A DNA stretch of 37,709 nt from Promethearchaeota archaeon (GTDB lineage: Archaea > Asgardarchaeota > Lokiarchaeia > Sigyniarchaeales > SOKP01). Below, piece by piece: positions 24,375 to 32,677 of the stretch. Both the position numbers and the translations under genes were made by a program. The stretch covers positions 1-37,709 of the forward strand of contig JABXKB010000005.1 in the NCBI GenBank assembly GCA_013375485.1, read 5' to 3'. Numbering within the stretch: the stretch's first letter is position 1; each line of letters opens with the position of its first letter. The notes beneath the pieces are model-generated. The model ran no database searches, had not been told where the DNA came from, and saw only the letters and a program-made list of their open reading frames with translations.

Positions 24375-24779
24375 ATTCAATTTGGGTCTGATTTAGGAAT
24401 CAATCAAGACGATATCGAAAAAATAAGTCCTCAAATTACATTCATAACCTCTAACGCAGATATTGAAGCAATAGCGCTTGTGAGTTTTGAAGGTTATCAA
24501 ATAGCATTCTCTGCTTTACCACAATATCATGTTGATGGGGATCAATTTTGCGGGCTAGCTAGCGCATTATTAATGACAGGGAGATCAACAATTCAAACTT
24601 TATTTCAAGAAGATTTAAGTGAGATAATAGTACGAGCAGAAAATGGTTATATTGTTATTACAAATGCAGGGAGGTTAGTAATTGTTTGTGCTGGAACGAT
24701 AATTGATACTCTAATGAAGTCTGTAAAAGTTATGAGAATTGCGGCGAAAAATCTCTATAAAATTTTTGAAAATCGCTAG
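24375..24779 (+). CDS. Roadblock/LC7-domain protein; probable ATT start
   Basis: The frame is open from 24354 to TAG 24779. The fold signature is clear: DIEAIALVSFEGYQIAFSALP (helix 1 end, strand 1, strand 2), CGLASALLMTGRSTIQTL (helix 2), IIVRAENGYIVITNAGRLVIVCAG (strands 3-5) and a final helix. The only standard start, GTG 24480, lies inside strand 1 (LVSFEG) and would delete helix 1 and half of that strand. Upstream codons contribute the missing helix (DLGINQDDIEKISPQITFIT). The likely start is ATT 24375 with AAAGGTG 7 nt before, giving 134 aa, normal for the family. Roadblock proteins act as dimers regulating small GTPases (MglB, Ragulator). It is divergent from the large-protein pair and about 10 kb from the Rag-like GTPase. 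Confidence 0.8.
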   Translation: MQFGSDLGINQDDIEKISPQITFITSNADIEAIALVSFEGYQIAFSALPQYHVDGDQFCGLASALLMTGRSTIQTLFQEDLSEIIVRAENGYIVITNAGRLVIVCAGTIIDTLMKSVKVMRIAAKNLYKIFENR

Positions 24780-25019
24780 TATTTATTGTTCCTCTTATTT
24801 TTTGTTGAAAACTCATTCTATGATAGATTTAATTCTAAATAAAAAAATTTGAATATTCAAACAATTTTTATGAAATGTCAATAGAATTAAATTTTATTAA
24901 TGAATAATTAAGATAAAATTTTTCTTTTCTTTTTTTCGTAATAAACATTGATAATCAACGAGAAAATCTTAAAATTAAAGAATTCTTTAAATAGTAAAAC
25001 CTCATGAGTTTGGCAGTTA

Positions 25020-26090
25020 TTGAACGTTCTTTCAATATTAATTGTTAGCATTTTATATTCTTATGGATTTCTGCTTCTTTATATTACTTATTTAGCAAGA
25101 AAGAAACAAGAAATGGGTGCCTTTATCAATAACTTAGCGAACGGATTAGTTCTAATAATCTCAATTACAGTAAATCTCATATTAATTAAAGTTACACACC
25201 TTTTAAATGATGAATTTATAATATTTCCTTTTAATATTTTGATGATTGGTTTTATTGGTTTATTTTTTCCATTGTTTTATCTTTTTGTTTCTCGAGAGAA
25301 ACATAGATTGAAAAATGGAAAGAAGGTCTTTCTTGAGAATAACTCTCAGCTATTCGCAGAACTCCCTCTTAAATTTGATATTTATAGGAAATTAACTCAT
25401 TTAATTGTATTAGGAATAATATTCTTTTATTTTATTCTTGGCTTTTTAATCCAAAATGTTTTCGTGTATATTGTAGAATTGATTCCGGATTTCATTTCTA
25501 GACTTTTCCAAGTTGAAGGTGATATTATGATCTTTACTCAAAATTTGGTTGTATTTTTAGTTGGAATTTCATTAATTGGGTTATTAACAGCGGATATTGT
25601 AAGGATATTAACACCTGAGATATATCCATTGAAACAAGTTAATCAGATATTGCGAGAAAAAGAATTACATTTAAGATTAGGGCCACATATTTCTATGGGT
25701 ATTGGATGCTTTTCAATTATTTTATTATATGGCTTAGTTCAACCCATAGGACCAGTAATAATCTGTACATCGATGGTAATGGCTATTTCTGGAGATATAA
25801 CATCTAATTTAGTTGGTAGGACAATAGGTCGAAGAACAATTAGAAAGACAAAAAAAACTTATGAAGGTTTAATTGCTGGAATAATAGTTTCCTTTCTCTC
25901 AGGAATATCTGTATTATATCTATTAAGGAATTTTTATAATTTCAAAATACTGGGATTATTGTTAAATCCTATTATAGGTGCGATAGTTATTGGATTATTA
26001 GATTATCTAGACTTAGAGATTGATGATAATCTCTCGTTTAATTTCTGTTTGTCTACAATTTTGTTTTTCATTTCAATTTCTTTATTTTAA
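25020..26090 (+). CDS. Dolichol kinase/CDP-DAG synthase-like polytopic membrane protein
   Basis: 356 aa from a TTG at 25020; a TATA-like TTTAAATAG about 30 nt upstream fits a leaderless mRNA. About nine hydrophobic helices. Two family marks: DIYRKLTHLIV (~120), like the RKxxH motif of SEC59/DGK1/VTE5 polyprenol, phytol and diacylglycerol kinases, and SGDITSNLVGRTIGRRTIRKTKKTYEGLIAG split over ~256-285, the GD-x-x-x-x-x-x-GR...KT-x-EG CTP-binding signature shared with CDP-diglyceride synthases (CdsA/CarS). The likely reaction is CTP-dependent phosphorylation or cytidylylation of a membrane lipid or isoprenoid alcohol; which one is unresolved. Not obviously in an operon; PyrI starts 63 nt later. 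Confidence 0.75.
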   Translation: MNVLSILIVSILYSYGFLLLYITYLARKKQEMGAFINNLANGLVLIISITVNLILIKVTHLLNDEFIIFPFNILMIGFIGLFFPLFYLFVSREKHRLKNGKKVFLENNSQLFAELPLKFDIYRKLTHLIVLGIIFFYFILGFLIQNVFVYIVELIPDFISRLFQVEGDIMIFTQNLVVFLVGISLIGLLTADIVRILTPEIYPLKQVNQILREKELHLRLGPHISMGIGCFSIILLYGLVQPIGPVIICTSMVMAISGDITSNLVGRTIGRRTIRKTKKTYEGLIAGIIVSFLSGISVLYLLRNFYNFKILGLLLNPIIGAIVIGLLDYLDLEIDDNLSFNFCLSTILFFISISLF

Positions 26091-26153
26091 AAAATTAAAA
26101 TTTTAATTTCACTATCATAAATTTTTTCAAGAAAGCTAATTTTTTTATTGAAA

Positions 26154-26657
26154 ATGTTAGAAGAAAAATTAAAAATTGATAAAATTTCTAAAGGAACAGT
26201 TATTGACCATATTGATGCCGGATATGCATTAACCATTCTTAATCTTACTGGAATTGATGAATCGAAAAATTTGATGACAATTGGGGTTAATGTTTCATCA
26301 AAGAAATATTTAACAAAAGATATCATAAAAATTGAGAATGTTTTTTTGAATGAAACTCAAATGCAACAAATATCTATACTCTCACCTAATGCTACCATTT
26401 CATTAATCGAAAATTATAAAGTAATAGAAAAAAAAAAGGTAGAACTTCCCCAGATAATTAAAAAATTAATTTTATGTGTCAATCAGACTTGCATTTCAAA
26501 TTCAGAGGAACCGATTGATACTGAATTTTTAGTTTTAGAAGAAAAACCTTTGAAAATACAATGCATTTATTGTGAACGGATTTATAAATTAGAGGAAATA
26601 GTTTTTACTTCAAAAGAAAAAAAAGAGAAGAAAGTTATACAAAGATTACATCTATGA
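26154..26657 (+). CDS. pyrI: Aspartate carbamoyltransferase regulatory chain
   Basis: 167 aa from the ATG at 26154; an in-frame TTG at 26148 would add two residues. The allosteric domain has GTVIDHIDAGYALTIL and the block KKYLTKDIIKIENVFL; the core continues with SPNATISLIENYKVIEKK. The zinc domain carries C108-x4-C113 and C137-x2-C140 (CVNQTC, CIYC). In the holoenzyme PyrI binds nucleotides and controls catalytic PyrB trimers in pyrimidine synthesis. pyrB is not adjacent here, unlike in many archaeal pyrBI operons, so it must be elsewhere. The tail after ~150 is Lys-rich. Confidence 0.93.
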   Translation: MLEEKLKIDKISKGTVIDHIDAGYALTILNLTGIDESKNLMTIGVNVSSKKYLTKDIIKIENVFLNETQMQQISILSPNATISLIENYKVIEKKKVELPQIIKKLILCVNQTCISNSEEPIDTEFLVLEEKPLKIQCIYCERIYKLEEIVFTSKEKKEKKVIQRLHL

Positions 26658-26674
26658 AGATGATTCAATTATTT

Positions 26675-27121
26675 CTATAAATAAAGTTCAAGAATTGAAG
26701 AAAAATTCGGTATAAAATAAAGAATTGTATGAAGAAAAACACCAACAATCATAAATGAAAAGAAATAAATACCTATCCCGGGGAGAATAATATTTTTCCA
26801 AGTCCATTCTTCCTTATCATATTCATATTTTAATATTAAAAAACTTACAGCAAAGGGAAATAAAAACCACCATACTAGCATCCACAGAAATAAGAACCAA
26901 CCAATTAAACCAAACAAGATTCTTCCTATGAGCGCACTAAGGGCTCCAGTGAGAGCTCGAATCCAATATAACTTCGTTTCCTTTTCTAAACGAAGATCTA
27001 ATTCGGTTAATGGTTTTTTTTCAATTTGATTTGAGTTTATCTGAAGTTCCTTCTTCTTCTCTTTTAATAATTTCTGTCTTCTTTTTCTAATATCGACCTT
27101 CTTATGCTTTCCCATAATCAT
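26675..27121 (-). CDS. Three-helix membrane protein, EMC6-like (tentative)
   Basis: 148 aa, ATG at 27121 (second ATG at 27115). A basic cytosolic N-terminus (KHKKVDIRKRRQKLLKEKKK) of ~50 residues is followed by KLYWIRALTGALSALIGRI, a hydrophobic Trp/Phe-rich helix pair (~70-95), a charged loop KYEYDKEEWTWK and a last helix ILPGIGIYFFSFMIVGVFL. The order of an Arg-containing small-residue helix with G-x-x-G, a second helix, a charged loop and a G-rich third helix resembles EMC6/Rab5IF-type insertase partners. The similarity is by eye only. Divergent from rqcH across 62 bp. Confidence 0.4.
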   Translation of the reverse strand: MIMGKHKKVDIRKRRQKLLKEKKKELQINSNQIEKKPLTELDLRLEKETKLYWIRALTGALSALIGRILFGLIGWFLFLWMLVWWFLFPFAVSFLILKYEYDKEEWTWKNIILPGIGIYFFSFMIVGVFLHTILYFIPNFSSILELYL

Positions 27122-27183
27122 TATAAATATTATTTATTATAAAAATCATTATATATATTGAAAAACGAAAAACTAAACAAAAA

Positions 27184-29244
27184 ATGATAAAACTGGGAAG
27201 AGAATTTTCGAATTTTGACGTATTCGCAATTGTTAAAGAATTAGATTTGATCTTGCTTAATGGTACAATTCTAAATATATATGAAATAGAAGATTTATTG
27301 ATTATTAAAATCAACACAAATTCTGGAAAAAAAAATTTAATTGTTAAAAAAGATACGCGGATTAATTTAACTGAATATGATTATCCAATCCCTAATTATC
27401 CGAGTCAATATATTAGTTCTTTAAGAAAGTTTTTAAAAAATCGACGGATTTTAAAAATTTCTCAGCATAAATTTGATAGAATTATTGTGATTGAATTAAG
27501 TAGTAAGGATAACCAGCCATGGAAATTTGTTATAGAACTATTTAATAAAGGGAATTTTCTGTTGTTAGATGAAGAAAATATTATAAAAATCGCTAAAAAG
27601 TATAGAAAATTTAGAGATAGAGAACTTTTAGCTAAAAGAGTTTACAATTTTCCCAAATCTCAAGGAACTAATTTTTTAACAATAAATAAAGAAGAATTTA
27701 AAGAATTATTTAAGAACTCGGATGCACAAATAGTCAGAGATATATCTAGAAAAATTCATATTTCTGGTCTATATAGCGAGGAAATATGTTATAGAGTCAA
27801 TATAAATAAATTAACAATTGGAAAAAATCTCACTGAAGAAGAATATGAAGACTTGTATGATTCATTCAAAAGTTTAAGAAATCAACTGCTTTTCAGTCAA
27901 ATAGATGCACAGATTGTTTTTGATCAACAGGGGAAACAAATTTCAGTACTTCCTTTTGAAATACACATTCTTAAAGATTATGATAAAAAAAAATTTACTT
28001 CATTTAACGCAGCTGTTGATGAATTTTTTTCAAAAGTTGATTCTGAGCTTTTAAAAAACCCAAAAGAGCAAAAGGTTGATGAGCAAATTAGTTCTCATAA
28101 AAAAATTTTAAAAAATCAACAGGAATATCTTATAGAGCTTAAAGATAAAAAGGAAAAATATTACAACATCGGTGAAATAATATTTGCAAATTTAAATTCA
28201 TTAGAAAAATTAAGAAGTGTACTTATAGATGCTAAGAAAAAAGGTTATTCATGGGAAGAAATTAATACTAAACTAAAAATAGCAAAATTAGAACATTTAA
28301 ATGGATCGGAATTCTTCGAAAAAGTTATTCCATCAACTAATCAACTCTTAATAAAAATAAACAATAATGATGTTTATATAGATTTAAAGAAAAGCTTGGG
28401 AGAAAATGCTAATAATATTTATTCTAAGGGAAAAAAAGCTGAAAAAAAAATTGAGGGAACAATCACTGCAATCGTTAAAACCAGAAAAAAAATTGATAAA
28501 TTAAAATTTGAGAAAGAGTCATTGGAAGTTGAAATCGATTTTCTAATTAAGAAACCAAAGAAAAAATGGTATGAGAGGTTCAGATGGTTTGTTTCTTCGG
28601 ATGGATATCTGATTATAGGTGGAAGAGATGCTACTTCTAATGAAATCATTTTTAAAAAATATATTGAACCCAACGATTTAGTTTTTCATACAAATTTCCC
28701 AGGTTCTCCTTTAGTGGTAGTTAAAAATATAGAAAATAAGAAAATTCCATTAAATACTATCAAAGAGACGGGTGATTTTGTAGCAAGCTTTTCACGAGCA
28801 TGGAAAGAGACTTGGGGGATTGTAGATATTTTTTATATCCACCCAGATCAAATTTCAAGAAATCCTCCATCAGGTGAGTTTTTACCAAAAGGATCTTTTA
28901 TAATTTCTGGTAAAAAGAATTTTATTAAAAACGCGAAAACAGAATTAGCAATTGGATTAAATTTTATTGAATTGAAAGAAGATTCTAAAAGTACTCGTAA
29001 AATTTTTTTCCCTAAAATTATTTCTGGTCCAGAAACCGCAATAAAAAAGCAAACAAAAAATATTATAACTATCCTTCCATCAAAATCGGGTGGTTTTACA
29101 AAAGGAAAGCTAGCCAAAGAAATTAAATCTTACTTTATAAGAAATATTGATAAAGAATTAAAAATTTGGGTTAAATTACTATCCATCGATGACATCCTCC
29201 TTTATTTACCTAGTGGAATCTCAAAATTTAAATCACAGAATTAA
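27184..29244 (+). CDS. rqcH: Archaeal Rqc2/NEMF homolog (NFACT protein)
   Basis: 686 aa, ATG start. NFACT-N occupies roughly 1-270, including SNFDVFAIVKEL and HKFDRIIVIEL; D98-R99 matches the Asp-Arg pair conserved in Rqc2/RqcH and needed for C-terminal tailing in studied homologs. HhH-like and coiled-coil parts follow (~285-455). NFACT-R begins at KKWYERFRWFVSSDGYLIIGG (~460) and runs through NDLVFHTNFPGSP and KETGDFVASFSRAWKE. The C-terminus has a Lys-rich NFACT-C-like tail. The family binds the 60S/50S subunit with peptidyl-tRNA and recruits tRNA in ribosome-associated quality control. Stop overlaps the convergent GDPD gene by 4 nt. Confidence 0.92.
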   Translation: MIKLGREFSNFDVFAIVKELDLILLNGTILNIYEIEDLLIIKINTNSGKKNLIVKKDTRINLTEYDYPIPNYPSQYISSLRKFLKNRRILKISQHKFDRIIVIELSSKDNQPWKFVIELFNKGNFLLLDEENIIKIAKKYRKFRDRELLAKRVYNFPKSQGTNFLTINKEEFKELFKNSDAQIVRDISRKIHISGLYSEEICYRVNINKLTIGKNLTEEEYEDLYDSFKSLRNQLLFSQIDAQIVFDQQGKQISVLPFEIHILKDYDKKKFTSFNAAVDEFFSKVDSELLKNPKEQKVDEQISSHKKILKNQQEYLIELKDKKEKYYNIGEIIFANLNSLEKLRSVLIDAKKKGYSWEEINTKLKIAKLEHLNGSEFFEKVIPSTNQLLIKINNNDVYIDLKKSLGENANNIYSKGKKAEKKIEGTITAIVKTRKKIDKLKFEKESLEVEIDFLIKKPKKKWYERFRWFVSSDGYLIIGGRDATSNEIIFKKYIEPNDLVFHTNFPGSPLVVVKNIENKKIPLNTIKETGDFVASFSRAWKETWGIVDIFYIHPDQISRNPPSGEFLPKGSFIISGKKNFIKNAKTELAIGLNFIELKEDSKSTRKIFFPKIISGPETAIKKQTKNIITILPSKSGGFTKGKLAKEIKSYFIRNIDKELKIWVKLLSIDDILLYLPSGISKFKSQN

Positions 29245-29984
29245 GTTTTACTTAACCAACATTTAATTTTAACAATATTTCTATGGTCATCAAACAATAA
29301 ACCATCAATACCCATATTAATCATAGATTTAATGATAAATAATGGATCATCGTAAGAGACGAAATCCCATGCTAAAGATTTTATATTATTTATATGGCAT
29401 GTTTCGATGAACTCAACATTTACTAAATTAGATCGTAAACTTATCATATCTGGTTTAAACTTCAACTTTTTAAGTTTACCTAACCTCATAAACTCGGTGA
29501 TTTCTAATCCTAATCCTTTTGTAATATTATAACAGATTTTAGTGTTGGGGTAAGCTGATTTTATATATTCCAAAACGGTTAAATTCCTCCCACTAAAAAT
29601 ACAATCATCTAACAAGTTAAAATTTTTAACCATATCAAGTATTGTATCTTTTAAATCGTCCTCTTTTAATTCAATCATAAATTTAATTCTCCCCTTTAAA
29701 CTCTTTAAAGTTTCAGATAGGAGGGGAATTTTATATTTATGATTCTTAGTTCCAGGTTTCAATACTTCATTATAATTCAAATTTTTTATTAATCCAGAAC
29801 CATTTGTGGTTCTATCTAATGTTGAATCATGGATTATTACTATTTTTTCATCTTTGGTTTTTCTTACATCGAATTCAACATAATTCGCTCCAAATTCTAA
29901 GGCTTTCTTAAAAGCTTCGATTGTATTTTCATCAGAATTGGTTCTAGTCCCCCTATGCCCAATAAATAATAATTTTGTAGTCAT
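29241..29984 (-). CDS. Glycerophosphodiester phosphodiesterase
   Basis: 247 aa, ATG start; no signal peptide, so cytoplasmic. Catalytic and metal residues of the GDPD TIM barrel are all present: IGHRGTR (H10, R11), ENT (E19), EFDV (E37, D39), IHDSTLDRTTNGSG (H52). Further barrel blocks: KFMIELK and the C-terminal GIDGLLFDD. It hydrolyses glycerophosphodiesters to sn-glycerol phosphate and an alcohol; in archaea the physiological headgroup or stereo-isomer is unknown. It converges on rqcH with a 4-bp overlap; 26 nt separate its start from the next minus-strand gene, which could put it in that transcript. Confidence 0.93.
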   Translation of the reverse strand: MTTKLLFIGHRGTRTNSDENTIEAFKKALEFGANYVEFDVRKTKDEKIVIIHDSTLDRTTNGSGLIKNLNYNEVLKPGTKNHKYKIPLLSETLKSLKGRIKFMIELKEDDLKDTILDMVKNFNLLDDCIFSGRNLTVLEYIKSAYPNTKICYNITKGLGLEITEFMRLGKLKKLKFKPDMISLRSNLVNVEFIETCHINNIKSLAWDFVSYDDPLFIIKSMINMGIDGLLFDDHRNIVKIKCWLSKT

Positions 29985-30010
29985 AATCGAAATTTAAAAA
30001 TAATAATAAT

Positions 30011-30427
30011 TTAAATTTCTTGAACTACATATAGGTAAATTAAAATTATTATGAGCCCGAAAAGAGTAAAAACAAAAACAACAGGATTTAAAATTGTCTG
30101 TCCAATTGAAAGTATTATTAGTAAAAGCAATTCTTTCCAACTTAATGGTTTACCAATTAGTTCTTTATAATTACCTATACTTGTTGTTATGAATAAGAAA
30201 AAGAGTAATATTATAATTACTTTTAAAGAAATATCAATAAATGTCCAAAATATATTAATGTTCATAAACATAGAAATAATCTCAATATTGAAGAAAATCG
30301 ATATTATATAAAAAATACCTCCTAATATAGCTGATATTAATATAGATCTATATGCAAATTCTTCATCTGACCGATGTTTCTCCTTTGATTTTTTTTTTTT
30401 TTTAGGTTGTTTAGGAATTTTTGACAT
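30011..30427 (-). CDS. Membrane protein with polylysine N-terminus
   Basis: 138 aa, ATG start, beginning one base after the stop of the upstream surface-protein gene, so they are cotranscribed. Residues 5-20 are almost all Lys/Pro. Three to four hydrophobic helices follow: ~28-50 (ILISAILGGIFYIISIFF), ~58-85, and ~103-135 split by a Pro (ILNPVVFVF). The polylysine is encoded by a run of A/T bases that is prone to slippage. No family recognised. Likely works with the surface protein. Confidence 0.7.
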   Translation of the reverse strand: MSKIPKQPKKKKKSKEKHRSDEEFAYRSILISAILGGIFYIISIFFNIEIISMFMNINIFWTFIDISLKVIIILLFFLFITTSIGNYKELIGKPLSWKELLLLIILSIGQTILNPVVFVFTLFGLIIILIYLYVVQEI

Positions 30428-30428
30428 T

Positions 30429-31223
30429 TTATCTTTTAATTTTTTTTATATTTCTTTTTAATCTAAAAATTTTATAAATAAAATAACAATATAGAACGCC
30501 AAGAAGGCTAAAAATTACAATACATATTATTAAAATAGTTATGTCAGTAAATGGTGTAACTGAAGTCGTAGTTGATTTGATGTTGATGAGAATTGTTGTA
30601 CTTTTTTTCACTCCAGTTTGATAAATTGGTGTTTCACCATAAGTAATATTAAAGGCATAAGTATTACCAAAATCTAATGCTGCATCTTGTTCACTTATAT
30701 TAGAAGTTTTAATAGGAATGGAGAATTCATAAGTAGAAGTAATTTCATCTAATTTTGCTGCTCCCTCACCATCTACATTTGTATCATTTAAGAAATTACC
30801 ATTATCAATATAATAATCAGAATAAACAAATTCATTTCTTGAGATATTAGAAAATTGAATGATTTTAGCATCTATAAACTCTTCTTTATTCTCAGAAGAA
30901 CTATTTGAAATAATAAGGCCTATATATTCGCTTAAACTATGGTATTCAACTGACAAATCAAACTGGACTGATATGTAGAGATTTTCATCATTTTGTAAAA
31001 CTCTTAATATAATAGGTAAATCCTCTAAAAATATATCTTCTCTTGCTGCTTTATTCCATTCTCGGTCCAATAGATCAATATATCCATCAATTACAGGGGA
31101 TTCTCCAATCTTAGAATCGATTTCATCAATTGTACTATAACCATTTGATACAAGAAAAAAGGATATAACAAACACATTTATAATAAAAATACAGATTAAG
31201 ACTCTAAAATTTATTTTCTTCAA
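30429..31223 (-). CDS. Cell-surface protein with CBM9/DOMON-like domain
   Basis: 264 aa from a TTG. An N-terminal hydrophobic signal segment (residues ~7-27, VLICIFIINVFVISFFLVS) is followed by an extracellular domain starting SPVIDGYIDLLDREWNKAA, the typical entry of CBM9/DOMON-like beta-sandwich domains that bind sugars or haem. More strands follow (LYISVQFDLS, TYEFSIPIKTS, TYAFNITYGETP), with several N-x-S/T sequons (N-glycosylation is known in archaea). A C-terminal helix ~228-252 (ILIICIVIFSLLGVLYCYFI) and a basic tail anchor it, type I topology. The next gene, a membrane protein, follows with a 1-bp gap. Ligand unknown. Confidence 0.65.
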   Translation of the reverse strand: MKKINFRVLICIFIINVFVISFFLVSNGYSTIDEIDSKIGESPVIDGYIDLLDREWNKAAREDIFLEDLPIILRVLQNDENLYISVQFDLSVEYHSLSEYIGLIISNSSSENKEEFIDAKIIQFSNISRNEFVYSDYYIDNGNFLNDTNVDGEGAAKLDEITSTYEFSIPIKTSNISEQDAALDFGNTYAFNITYGETPIYQTGVKKSTTILINIKSTTTSVTPFTDITILIICIVIFSLLGVLYCYFIYKIFRLKRNIKKIKR

Positions 31224-31416
31224 GATTTAAAATCCATATATTTTTCAATTGTTCTATTTTCTCTATTACCAAATATTAAAATTGATAATTAAAATTGAAT
31301 TTAATATTTTTCGTATATTCTTTGAGTTCTTTTAAATACACGACATTAAAAATAGCTAGTAAAAGTAAATATCTAAGATATCATTATTTGATTATATTGA
31401 TTCAAAAATCGTTAAT

Positions 31417-31866
31417 TCAATGAAGATAATTAGGAAGCATAATAACGCAATTAAATTTATTCAAATAAACAATGATATAATTTATTAATTGTTTTGTTTC
31501 TCGCTTTGCTTCCTGTAAATTCTTGGTATTATATTCGGCAAACGGTTTAGGACCTATAGCTACAAGTAAACCAGATAAATCTTTTTCTCTTTTAATAAAA
31601 AACCAAAAAGGTTTTTTTTTTTCATTATCTTTTACAATTATAAGCATCCAAGGATTAAGTGTCCAGTCGTCATTATCTGGGCCTACAACCTTATCTATAG
31701 TCTTTTGAGTAAAATATTTTTTAGTCATACCGATTGTTTTAGAAAGAGCATTAAAATAGCTTCTTTTAATCTTTAAATATCCTCCAAAATATGTTTTAGC
31801 ATCAAATAATTCAAGCTCTTTTTCTTCTCCATCCGAGAATTTCAAAAATACTTTCCAAATATCCAT
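31417..31866 (-). CDS. Uncharacterised protein (RNase P operon, 4th gene)
   Basis: 149 aa from the ATG at 31866, 8 nt after the upstream stop; a TTG at 31896 would overlap that gene by 23 nt and is less likely. Alpha/beta mix: IWKVFLKFSDGEEKELELF, a Lys-rich segment (YFTQKTIDKVVGPDNDDW), then NPWMLIIVKD and KPFWFFIKREKDLSGLLVAIGP, and a last helix with LQEAKRETKQLINYIIVYL. No transmembrane segment or known motif. Position suggests co-expression with RNase P subunits; function unknown. Confidence 0.65.
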   Translation of the reverse strand: MDIWKVFLKFSDGEEKELELFDAKTYFGGYLKIKRSYFNALSKTIGMTKKYFTQKTIDKVVGPDNDDWTLNPWMLIIVKDNEKKKPFWFFIKREKDLSGLLVAIGPKPFAEYNTKNLQEAKRETKQLINYIIVYLNKFNCVIMLPNYLH

Positions 31867-31873
31867 GATTATT

Positions 31874-32308
31874 TTAATTTGCTTTTTTAAGTCCAATTTC
31901 TTCTATTTTTATTTCATTAAAAATATTTTTAATCTTATTTAAAGATACATTTAGTTCTTTAGCTTTGGTTTCATTTAAACTTAAATTCAAATAACATTCA
32001 TAAAATAAATTTTTTTCAATTAATAGAACTCCTGTAGAATGAATCACATGATAATGTTGTAGAACTTTAGAGATCTCATTAAAACTATTTTTTGAAAAGT
32101 CAAATCCTGAAAAAGTTATCTTAAGAATCTTCTCCTTCTTTAATGGATAAATTGATAATTTTATAGAATTCTCTATAGTTGATTGTACTATTAAAAGAAA
32201 GGGATAGTTCTTTGGGTCTTTAATATCTAATAATGAAATTTGTAATTCTGTTGTAGGAAAATCATTAATACGCTGAACATAAGCTTCTGTTAATTTATAT
32301 AATCTCAT
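31874..32308 (-). CDS. Uncharacterised protein (RNase P operon, 3rd gene)
   Basis: 144 aa, ATG start, 45 nt after pop5. The sequence alternates strands and helices: LQISLLDIKDP, YPFLLIVQST, IKLSIYPLKKEKILKITF, NEISKVLQHYHVIHSTGVLLIEKN, FYECYLNLSL and a C-terminal amphipathic helix. The beta-alpha-beta-like order with HVIHSTGVLL is faintly ACT-like, but no ligand motif is present. Cytoplasmic. Function not assignable. Confidence 0.65.
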   Translation of the reverse strand: MRLYKLTEAYVQRINDFPTTELQISLLDIKDPKNYPFLLIVQSTIENSIKLSIYPLKKEKILKITFSGFDFSKNSFNEISKVLQHYHVIHSTGVLLIEKNLFYECYLNLSLNETKAKELNVSLNKIKNIFNEIKIEEIGLKKAN

Positions 32309-32353
32309 TATTAGTTAAAATATAACCTTTTCATATCATTCTAATTTTCCTTT

Positions 32354-32677
32354 CTAATTAGCTCTTTTTATCGATCGTATAGTTCCTGACGTTTTTAAAG
32401 GCGATAGTATCACCTTAATTCCATTAATTTCTCTTACTAAACTCAAAGCTGAAATAATAGTCTCTTTAGTCTGGTGTGAACATCTTATAATTCCGTATTC
32501 TTTATCTAAATTAAGTTCTATTAACCATAATCCAATTTTATTTGCCTCTTTTAATCCAAAATATCGCCAAATCGAATGCCATATTGATTTCAAAAGAGAA
32601 TTTTGCGTGAAATTCACATTATTTTCTTTAATTATTTTAAATAAAATATATCTTTGCCTTTCTTTTCTAACTATTAT
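32354..32677 (-). CDS. rnp2: RNase P protein component 2 (Pop5); probable ATA start
   Basis: The C-terminal half is diagnostic: IGLWLIELN, EYGIIRCSHQTKETIISALSLV, SGTIRSIKR. Pop5 folds with Rpp30 in archaeal RNase P, which trims tRNA 5' leaders. The first standard start, GTG 32617, would remove the conserved N-terminal strand (RKERQRYILFKIIKE), which is encoded in frame upstream. Between a TAA at 32690-32692 and that strand the frame reads GGG AGG GGA AAT ATA ATA GTT AGA, with no ATG/GTG/TTG. GGAGG lies 6 nt before the first ATA (32677) and 9 before the second (32674), inside the end of rpp30. An ATA start gives 107 or 106 aa, the family's usual size. Unless the sequence is wrong, this is AUA initiation coupled to the Rpp30 stop. 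Confidence 0.88.
   Translation of the reverse strand: MIVRKERQRYILFKIIKENNVNFTQNSLLKSIWHSIWRYFGLKEANKIGLWLIELNLDKEYGIIRCSHQTKETIISALSLVREINGIKVILSPLKTSGTIRSIKRAN

Noticed and set aside
24480-24779. 99-aa roadblock protein from GTG 24480
   Set aside because: This start cuts the first strand and removes helix 1; the longer frame with an upstream SD restores a full domain.
31523-31708. Plus-strand 61-codon frame
   Set aside because: Antisense of the real minus-strand gene at 31417-31866; no start signal or recognisable product.
32354-32617. 87-aa Pop5 from GTG 32617
   Set aside because: It drops the conserved N-terminal strand that is encoded in frame directly upstream.
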